NCBI GenBank assembly: GCA_023391775.1
Contig: JAEWAG010000029.1
Span: 1 to 12,399 of the forward strand
Origin: Pseudomonadota bacterium
Lineage (GTDB): Bacteria; Pseudomonadota; Gammaproteobacteria; Xanthomonadales; Xanthomonadaceae
Length of the DNA stretch: 12,399 bases
Direction: 5' to 3'
The notes beneath the pieces were generated by a model, which was given only the letters and a program-made list of their open reading frames with translations, had not been told where the DNA came from and ran no database searches. A program made the translations under genes and the position numbers. How positions within the stretch are numbered: position 1 is the first letter of the stretch; each line of letters begins with the position of its first letter. Positions 7,259 through 12,399 of this stretch are shown here, piece by piece.

Positions 7259-8143
7259 ATGTCGGAGGCAACCATCCACGCCGCGCCCGCCCTGACCATG
7301 CCGAAGCCCGCGCGGCCGGGCCTGCCGCTGCCGGTCATCCTGGCCCTGTGCTGGATCGGGCTGATGCTGGCGACGGCGCTGCTGGCGGACCTGGTCAGCC
7401 CTTACGCCTATACGGCGCTGGACCTGCGCAACCGCCTCTCGCCGCCGGCCGGCCTTGGCGGTACATGGCTGCATCCGCTGGGCACGGATGAGCTGGGGCG
7501 CGATGTGCTCTCCCGCCTCATCGCCTCCATTCGCATGAGCTTGCTCATTGCCTTCGGTGCCACGCTGATCGGCGCGGCCATCGGAACCACGCTGGGCTTC
7601 CTGGCGGCGCATTTCCGCGGCCCGGCAGAGCAGCTGGTGCTGACGCTGGTGGATTTCTCCGCCAGCCTGCCCTTCCTGATCCTGGCGCTCGCGGTACTGG
7701 CCTTCTTCGGAAATCCGCTGGCGCTCTTCGTCTGCCTGTTGGGGTTGCATGCCTGGGAACGCTACGCGCGCATCGCGCGCGGCCTGGCGATCAGCGCGGG
7801 CGCGCAGGGCTATGCCGCGGCGGTGCGCCAGCTCGGCGCCTCGCCCTGGCGTGTCTATGGCCGGCATGTTCTGCCCAACATCGCCTCGACGCTCATCGTT
7901 TCCATGACGCTTGCCTTCCCGGAGATCATCCTGCTGGAAAGCGGCCTGTCCTTCCTTGGTCTCGGCGTGCAGCCGCCGGCGACTTCGCTGGGCAGCATGG
8001 TGGGCTATGGGCGGGAATACCTGACGCGCGCGTCATGGATCCTGCTGGCGCCGGCCGGAGTCATCGTGCTGACCACGCTCTCCGTTTCGCTGTTGGGCGA
8101 CTGGATGCGCGACCAGCTGGACCCGACGCTGCGCCAGGAATGA
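7259..8143 (+). CDS. ABC transporter permease, DppC type
   Basis: This 294-residue inner-membrane permease is the partner of the DppB-type protein. ATG 7259 is 1 base after the preceding stop. The first helix is at about 24-44, followed by a periplasmic segment and the hallmark GTDELGRDVLSRL (75-87). Further helices are near 93-115, 125-165, 208-232 and 262-282. The EAA coupling loop is YAAAVRQLGASPWRVYGRH (about 185-203), and the C-terminus GDWMRDQLDPTLR matches the DppC family. It closes the transport cassette; a strong hairpin follows 15 bases after the stop. Confidence 0.93.
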   Translation: MSEATIHAAPALTMPKPARPGLPLPVILALCWIGLMLATALLADLVSPYAYTALDLRNRLSPPAGLGGTWLHPLGTDELGRDVLSRLIASIRMSLLIAFGATLIGAAIGTTLGFLAAHFRGPAEQLVLTLVDFSASLPFLILALAVLAFFGNPLALFVCLLGLHAWERYARIARGLAISAGAQGYAAAVRQLGASPWRVYGRHVLPNIASTLIVSMTLAFPEIILLESGLSFLGLGVQPPATSLGSMVGYGREYLTRASWILLAPAGVIVLTTLSVSLLGDWMRDQLDPTLRQE

Positions 8144-8158
8144 GGAGGCCGCGCAGCA

Positions 8159-8184
8159 AGCCCATCGGCCTTCGCCGGTGGGCT
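8159..8184 (+). terminator. Intrinsic terminator-like hairpin after the transporter operon
   Basis: An 11-base stem AGCCCATCGGC (8159-8169) pairs with GCCGGTGGGCT (8174-8184) around a CTTC loop, with one T-G wobble. It starts 15 bases after the last permease stop. The downstream tract is only CTTC, not a run of T, as is common in very GC-rich genomes. It sits between convergent genes and could also act on pncB transcripts, but it is 136 bases past the pncB stop. Confidence 0.7.
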
Positions 8185-8230
8185 CTTCGCTGTGCGTCGC
8201 CCACGGCGGCATGGTTCAGGTGCGGGAAGG

Positions 8231-8282
8231 CAGCCAGGTCGCCACGCAACGCGGTGTTGCCATGCCTCGTTAATCCTGGCTG
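8231..8282. repeat. Nested inverted repeat in the convergent intergenic gap
   Basis: A perfect 8-base inverted repeat, CAGCCAGG (8231-8238) and CCTGGCTG (8275-8282), encloses a smaller hairpin, GCAAC (8246-8250) and GTTGC (8256-8260). It lies about 40 bases past the pncB stop, in the pncB 3' untranslated region if transcription runs on. No T-rich tail is seen on either side, so it is not a clear terminator. No gene was found in the 176-base gap 8144-8319. Confidence 0.35.
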
Positions 8283-8319
8283 GAAGGCACACCCCATCAG
8301 TCCGGCGCTAATGCCGAGG

Positions 8320-9711
8320 TTACGCTCCGCGCTGCCCAGTCTTGCCTTGCTGGGCCGCACCGCGCACAGCTCTGTAAATTTCAGCGGCATAGGCGTCGAG
8401 GGCTTCGCTGATCGCCACCGGGTAGGGTGGCACGGCGGCGCCAAGACTGCGCAGCGGCGCCGGCAAGGTGCCGATCTGCGCCGCTGCATCCGCCCGGCTC
8501 TGCGGCAGCGACGGGCGGGGATGCAGGCGTCGGCCATCCTGCATCACCATGCGCAGCAGCGGTCGGTGCTCGGATGTCTCCCCGGCGCGCGCGATAACAT
8601 CGCCTTCGGCAATCCCGCCCGCCATGCGGCGGAAAAGCTGCTTGCGCCCCGGTAGGATGCGCTTGCCGGGTGAGAGCTTGGTCCGCCCATCTCCGGCATA
8701 GGAGGTGAGCTTGTAGGCGATGTCGAGCGCCGGAGCGTCGCCCGAGACGCTCATATCAGTGCCGACGCCAAAGGCGTCGATCGGCGCTCCCGCCGCGAGC
8801 AGCGCTGCGATCTTATCCTCGTCCAGGCCACCGCTTGCGAAGATCTGCACATGCCGCAGCCCCGCCACGTCAAGGATGTTTCGCGCTTCGCGGGAGAGGG
8901 CCAGCAGGTCACCGGAATCCAGCCGCACACCGCGCACACGGAAATCCCCGCCCAGTGCTGCGGCCAGTTCCGTCACGCGGCGGACGCCCTCGGGCGTGTC
9001 GTAGGTATCGACCAGCAGGATGGTTTCCGGGTAGAGTCGTGCGAAGGCGCGGAACGCTTGCGCCTCATTGTCGAAGGCCTGCACGAAGCTGTGTGCCATC
9101 GTGCCGGCCACCGGAATGCCGTGGCGCGCTCCGGCAAGCAGATTCGAACTCGCTGTGACGCCGGCAAGATAGAAGGCGCGCGCCCCGGCCACTGCCGCGT
9201 CCACCCCCTGTGCGCGGCGGCTGCCGAAATCCACCACGGGGCGCCCCGCCGCGGCCGTGACGACGCGCACGGCCTTCGAGGCAAGCAGCGTCTGCAGACC
9301 CACCATGTTCATCGTCAGTGTCTCAATGATCTGCGCCTCTGCAATGGGTGCAGCGATTTCGAGTATCGGCTCCTCGGCAAAGACCGGGGTGCCCTCGGCC
9401 AGGGCATGCACCGCCCCGGAGAACCGGAAACCCGCCAGCCATTCCAGGAAAGCAGCCGGGAACTCGCCGATCGAGCGAAGATAATCGAGGCTTTCCGTCC
9501 CAAAACGCAACATTTCCAGCGTGTCGAGCAGGTCCTCGACGCCGCAGGCAAGCAGGTAGTTGCGCCGCGGGGGCAAACGGCGGACGAACAGGCTGAACAC
9601 GGCTTCGTCGTGCATGCCGAGCTGACGGTAGGCATGTGCCATCCGCAACTCATAAAGGTCGGCGAAGAGTTCTACCTGGTGTGGCATTGCGGCGAACATG
9701 CCTTGCGGCAT
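8320..9711 (-). CDS. pncB: Nicotinate phosphoribosyltransferase
   Basis: This 463-residue enzyme joins nicotinate to PRPP, giving nicotinate mononucleotide with ATP hydrolysis, the entry step of the Preiss-Handler NAD salvage pathway in the cytoplasm. Family features are the N-terminal LFADLYELRMAHAY, FSLFVRRLPPRRNYLLACG, EGTPVFAEEPILEI, DFGSRRAQG, the phosphorylated-histidine region GTMAHSF (His about 207), VRLDSGDL, FASGGLDED and FGVGTDM. The frame is open upstream to 9870, but the ATG complementing 9709-9711 is chosen: GGGAG lies 8 bases before it, the protein then starts MPQGMFAAMPHQVELFADLYELRM, and the longer form would run into the divergent prs gene. The stop is TAA. It is divergent from the PRPP synthetase gene, which makes its co-substrate. 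Confidence 0.93.
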   Translation of the reverse strand: MPQGMFAAMPHQVELFADLYELRMAHAYRQLGMHDEAVFSLFVRRLPPRRNYLLACGVEDLLDTLEMLRFGTESLDYLRSIGEFPAAFLEWLAGFRFSGAVHALAEGTPVFAEEPILEIAAPIAEAQIIETLTMNMVGLQTLLASKAVRVVTAAAGRPVVDFGSRRAQGVDAAVAGARAFYLAGVTASSNLLAGARHGIPVAGTMAHSFVQAFDNEAQAFRAFARLYPETILLVDTYDTPEGVRRVTELAAALGGDFRVRGVRLDSGDLLALSREARNILDVAGLRHVQIFASGGLDEDKIAALLAAGAPIDAFGVGTDMSVSGDAPALDIAYKLTSYAGDGRTKLSPGKRILPGRKQLFRRMAGGIAEGDVIARAGETSEHRPLLRMVMQDGRRLHPRPSLPQSRADAAAQIGTLPAPLRSLGAAVPPYPVAISEALDAYAAEIYRAVRGAAQQGKTGQRGA

Positions 9712-9800
9712 AGCCTCGTCTCCCTTGCCTCCGGCTGGCACAGGCTCTGGCCGGCCCTGCGATACTAGACGCGGCTGCGAGGCCAGGGGAGGAGGTCGTG
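9712..9800. promoter_or_regulatory. Divergent promoter region between pncB and the PRPP synthetase gene
   Basis: These 89 bases must contain the promoters or leaders of both divergent genes. The only A/T-richer patch is the near-palindrome GATACTAG at 9761-9768; it could supply a -10 in either direction (GATACT on +, TAGTAT on -). CTGGCA at 9735-9740 resembles a + strand -35 element, but its 20-base spacing to GATACT is too long for a standard sigma-70 promoter. A strong ribosome site, GGGGAGGAGG (9786-9795), serves the + gene. Confidence 0.4.
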
Positions 9801-10781
9801 ATGCAGCTTTTCGCGCTCGATGCCAGCCGCGACTTCGGCGAACAGGTCGCTGCCGCGCTTGGCCTGGCACTCGCCCCGCACGAGGAACGCGAATTCGAGG
9901 ATGGCGAGCACAAGGCGCGGCCGCTCATCGGGCTGCGCGGCGAGGATGTGTACGTCCTGCAGAGCCTGCATGGCGGGCCGAAGGAGAGCCCGAACGACAA
10001 ATTCTGCCGGCTGCTGTTCTTCCTCGGTGCGGTGCGCGATGCGGGCGCCGCACGGATCACCGCCGTGATTCCCTACCTTGCCTATGCGCGCAAGGATCGC
10101 CGGACCAAGCCGCGCGACCCTGTCACCTCCCGCTATGTCGCACAGTTGCTGGAGGCGATGGGCGTTGATGCCGTCGTCACCTTCGACGTCCATAATCTGG
10201 TCGCCTTCCAGAATGCCTTCCGCTGCCGCACCGAACATCTCGATAGCCGCGCGCTCTTCGTCCCCAGGCTGCGTATGTTGGCCGGGGAGGGGCCCGTCGT
10301 GGTCGCCTCTCCCGACCCGGGTGGCGTGAAGCGCGCGCAGCTTTTCCGGGAGAGCTTCGAGCGGCTGCTCGGCCGTGAGGTCGGCGGCGCCTTCATGGAG
10401 AAGCGCCGCAGCGGCGGCGCGGTAAGCGGCAATCTCCTGGTGGGGGAGGTGGCCGGCGCCACCGTACTCGTGGTCGATGACCTCATCAGCTCCGGCGGCA
10501 CCATGCTGCGCGCTGCCGAGGCTTGCCTCAGCCAGGGAGCGACGCGCGTCATCGCGGTGGCGGCGCATGGGCTGTTCACCGGCCCGGCGGCGGAGGCGAT
10601 GGCCTCGCCTGCGCTGTTCCGCAGCCTGGTGACCGATACGGTGCCGCCATTCCGGCTGCCGCCGGCGCTGCTCGGATCGCGCGTCGAGGTGGTCAGTGCT
10701 GCGCCGCTCTTTGCCGAGGCTATCCGCCGTCTGCATCAGGGTGGCTCGATCACCGAGTTGCTCGAGGGCGGCGGAGCGTAG
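9801..10781 (+). CDS. Ribose-phosphate pyrophosphokinase (PRPP synthetase), divergent paralogue
   Basis: This 326-residue enzyme should make PRPP from ribose 5-phosphate and ATP in the cytoplasm. Recognisable motifs are EFEDGE (31-36), [21 protein letters not shown] (from 91), FDVHN (128-132), PDPGGVKRA (171-179), a KRR segment (201-203 region) and the PRPP loop [11 protein letters not shown] (224-234). Several differ from the housekeeping Prs pattern: DVHN replaces D-L-H-A, and DDLISSGGT replaces DDMIDTAGT. It is therefore probably a second, specialised synthetase. ATG 9801 is preferred over GTG 9798 because the GGGGAGGAGG ribosome site is 5 bases upstream of the ATG and too near the GTG. 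It is divergent from pncB and overlaps the convergent kinase gene by 32 bases. Confidence 0.88.
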   Translation: MQLFALDASRDFGEQVAAALGLALAPHEEREFEDGEHKARPLIGLRGEDVYVLQSLHGGPKESPNDKFCRLLFFLGAVRDAGAARITAVIPYLAYARKDRRTKPRDPVTSRYVAQLLEAMGVDAVVTFDVHNLVAFQNAFRCRTEHLDSRALFVPRLRMLAGEGPVVVASPDPGGVKRAQLFRESFERLLGREVGGAFMEKRRSGGAVSGNLLVGEVAGATVLVVDDLISSGGTMLRAAEACLSQGATRVIAVAAHGLFTGPAAEAMASPALFRSLVTDTVPPFRLPPALLGSRVEVVSAAPLFAEAIRRLHQGGSITELLEGGGA

Positions 10782-11796
10782 CGCAGGCCGCCTCGGCACT
10801 CGCGAGGTAGCGCAGCGCCCGGGGCTGCCATTTCGTCGGCTCGCGCGGTTCGGGTTCCTGCAGATGCGCGACCGAGAGCCGCGCGCGCAGGCAGGCGCGG
10901 AAGGCAATGTAGAAGGCGAAGAGTCGCGCCGGGGGCGGGCCGCCCAGCACCGCCGCGACGCGGCGCAGGAACAGCCCGCCCGCCCAGGTGCCGCCGAGCA
11001 GCCTGCATTCCATCGTCAGGAAGGCGATCTCCTCGAAAGGATCCAGCAAGCGCAGCGCGCGGTCGAACTCCAGGCAGTCGATCACGGCCGGCGGGTCGCC
11101 CAGGAAGACATGCTCCGGCCGCAGGTCGCCATGGCCGTCCACGATCCGCCCTGCGCGCAGTGGCCCCAGCATGAGGTCACGTTCAGCGTCCAGGAAGCCC
11201 TCGAGCCTGTCGAGCACGGCCGTCGGCGCATCGTGCGGCAGCCCATAGGTGCCGTCGTGCAGCGTGACGCGGTTCAGCGCCAGCTCATGCCGGAAGCGAC
11301 TGAGATACTCCGCTTCCGCCATCGCGACGGGCGGTGCGGAGCCGTAGAAGCCGGCCAGGTGGACGGCTGCGCGCGCGACCGCGGCCCGCTCCGCGCTGCC
11401 GCTCTCCAGCGCCGCGTCCAGCATGAGCCACGCCGGCAGCCGGCGCATGTGGACGAGCCAATCCACTACCTCGCCCTCGCCGCCGAGCGCGAGGCTTCCG
11501 TCAGGCCGGCGCCGCAGCGGCACGACGGAGAGATACACATCCGGCGCGAGGCGGCGGTTCAGCCGAAGCTCCGCCTCGCAGAAGCGGCGCCGCTGCTCGA
11601 TCGTCCGGTAATCCAGGAAGGGATACCGGACCGGCTTCTTGAGCTTCCAGGCGAATGCGTCGGTGAGGAAGACCCAGGACATGTGGGTCTCCCGCACCTC
11701 CACGCTCCGCGGCGCCTCCGCATGGGCCGCGCGGGAGCGCAGGAAGGCGACCTTCTCGTCAAGGCCCACGGCGCCAGGCCCAGTCGGCACGGTCAT
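10750..11796 (-). CDS. COG2187 / aminoglycoside phosphotransferase-like kinase
   Basis: This 348-residue protein matches the COG2187 family of predicted small-molecule kinases with an aminoglycoside-phosphotransferase/protein-kinase-like fold. Visible landmarks are ETHMSWVFL, the probable ATP-binding lysines in AWKLKKPV (50-57), the helix [18 protein letters not shown] (72-89), the catalytic loop [12 protein letters not shown] (221-232, H222, D224) and the metal-binding segment VIDCLEFD (238-245). Substrate is unknown; the family is not a proven resistance determinant. Related proteins often carry a C-terminal AAA/P-loop kinase domain (about 520 residues in total), which is absent here. The start ATG (complement 11794-11796) has no clear ribosome site, but the N-terminal length fits. 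The last 32 coding bases overlap the PRPP synthetase gene on the other strand. Confidence 0.8.
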   Translation of the reverse strand: MTVPTGPGAVGLDEKVAFLRSRAAHAEAPRSVEVRETHMSWVFLTDAFAWKLKKPVRYPFLDYRTIEQRRRFCEAELRLNRRLAPDVYLSVVPLRRRPDGSLALGGEGEVVDWLVHMRRLPAWLMLDAALESGSAERAAVARAAVHLAGFYGSAPPVAMAEAEYLSRFRHELALNRVTLHDGTYGLPHDAPTAVLDRLEGFLDAERDLMLGPLRAGRIVDGHGDLRPEHVFLGDPPAVIDCLEFDRALRLLDPFEEIAFLTMECRLLGGTWAGGLFLRRVAAVLGGPPPARLFAFYIAFRACLRARLSVAHLQEPEPREPTKWQPRALRYLASAEAACATLRRPRATR

Positions 11797-11902
11797 TGGG
11801 GAAACTCAGCTTCTCGTGTTCGCCGCAGGGCGGGACTCCGTGCAGGCTGCGCCCAGCTTGCGGCGCAAATTGGCCGTGCGTGAACGCAGGCAGGAGAAGA
11901 GA

Positions 11903-12051
11903 ATGCGGCGGGACGCCATCGCCGTGGCCGCCGGGATCGAGGCAAGCTTCCGCGAGCGGCTGCGACGGGAGGGCATCTCCGGCGCACGATCGCCGAGCAG
12001 GTCGCGCTCCACGCCCGCTACGCGGACCTCAGGCGCCCAGGGAGGACGTGA
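11903..12051 (+). pseudogene. Small frameshifted reading frame, unknown product
   Basis: ATG 11903 has a good ribosome site (AGGAG at 11892-11896) and begins MRRDAIAVAAGIEASFRE. That frame keeps coding-like G/C third positions up to about 11983. The coding signal then moves to another frame, reading RTIAEQVALHARYADLRR and ending at TGA 12049-12051, which overlaps the next ATG (TGATG). Joining the two halves needs one extra base near 11980-11983 and gives about 49 residues. This looks like a small gene with a 1-base deletion, either real or a sequencing error. I do not recognise the product. The rest of the 254-base gap 11797-12050 shows no clear gene. Confidence 0.4.
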
Positions 12052-12399
12052 TGAGCACACCGTCACCCGCCGGCAGCCGCAGCGAGGCGGTCGTCATCCC
12101 GCCCACGCTGCATGGCACGATCGAGGTTCCGCCCGACGCCCGGGCGCTGGTCGTCTTCGCCCATGGCAGCGGCTCCAGCCGGCTCAGCCCGCGCAACCGC
12201 GGCGTGGCGTCCGCCCTGCGCGATGCCGGGCTCGGCACGCTGCTGTTCGACCTGCTGGCCGAGGAGGAAGCGAGCGACCGCCGCAAGGTGTTCGACATCG
12301 GCCTGCTCGCCGCACGCCTCGAAGGCGCGGTGGATTTCGTCGCGGCGCATCCATTGGCGGCCGGGCTTCCGCTCGGCCTCTTCGGCGCGAGCACCGGCG
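12051..12399 (+). CDS. Alpha/beta hydrolase, dienelactone hydrolase-like (3' end missing)
   Basis: These are the first 116 residues of a predicted cytoplasmic alpha/beta hydrolase. The segment ALVVFAHGSGSSRLSPRN (about 31-48) contains the HGSGSS oxyanion region. DAGLGTLLFDLLAEEE follows at about 56-71, and GLFGASTG at the window edge is the nucleophile elbow G-x-S-x-G with the predicted catalytic Ser. The catalytic Asp and His lie beyond the window. This pattern is typical of COG0412/COG1073 proteins annotated dienelactone hydrolase; the real substrate is unknown. GGAGG (12041-12045) precedes the ATG by 5 bases. Confidence 0.85.
   Translation, partial: MSTPSPAGSRSEAVVIPPTLHGTIEVPPDARALVVFAHGSGSSRLSPRNRGVASALRDAGLGTLLFDLLAEEEASDRRKVFDIGLLAARLEGAVDFVAAHPLAAGLPLGLFGASTG

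Noticed and set aside
9735..9752. CTGGCAC followed 4 bases later by TCTGGCC as a Pho box for the PRPP synthetase gene.
   Set aside because: Only the first unit resembles the consensus; the second does not.
8851..9768. A 305-residue + strand open frame opposite pncB.
   Set aside because: It is the antisense of well-conserved nicotinate phosphoribosyltransferase motifs and has no domain of its own.
9712..9870. A longer pncB start, adding 53 residues.
   Set aside because: The extension is Arg/Pro-rich and unlike the family, overlaps the divergent gene, and lacks the ribosome site found at the ATG complementing 9709-9711.
10696..11883. A 395-residue + strand open frame opposite the COG2187 kinase.
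   Set aside because: The - strand has the HGD catalytic loop and other family motifs; the + frame has none.

Overview
The window is very GC-rich, densely packed DNA with almost no intergenic space and strong G/C preference at third codon positions. The gene content (C-P lyase tail, formylglycine-type phosphonate monoester hydrolase, PepT-family ABC transporter, COG2187 kinase) fits a GC-rich alphaproteobacterium, perhaps of the Acetobacteraceae/Roseomonas type. That placement is an inference from composition and gene content; no rRNA or tRNA is present to test it.

Region 1 (1-8143, all + strand) deals with organophosphonates. It opens inside phnL, an ATPase of the C-P lyase complex. A DUF1045-family 2H phosphoesterase follows directly after the phnL stop codon. 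After a 92-base gap carrying a possible Pho-box array come a phosphonate monoester hydrolase (PMH; pehA-like) and a complete five-gene peptide/opine/nickel-family ABC importer: binding protein, two ATPases, two permeases. The last six genes are spaced 13, 3, -4, 1 and 1 bases apart and end at a strong hairpin (8159-8184), so they look like one operon. The simplest reading is that the transporter imports phosphonate monoesters or similar phosphodiesters, PMH releases the free phosphonate, and C-P lyase breaks the C-P bond. The substrate link is inferred from gene order.

Region 2 (8320-10781) is a divergent pair around an 89-base spacer. Nicotinate phosphoribosyltransferase (pncB) is on the - strand and an atypical ribose-phosphate pyrophosphokinase (PRPP synthetase) is on the + strand. 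The second makes the PRPP that the first consumes.

Region 3 (10750-12399) holds a - strand COG2187/aminoglycoside-phosphotransferase-like kinase that overlaps the 3' end of the PRPP synthetase gene by 32 bases. A small reading frame that appears broken by a frameshift follows, then the start of an alpha/beta hydrolase (dienelactone hydrolase-like) cut off by the window edge. Regions 2 and 3 look like housekeeping or stress-related metabolism unrelated to the phosphonate operon, although both touch PRPP chemistry. I saw no tRNA, rRNA, insertion sequence, CRISPR array or prophage gene.
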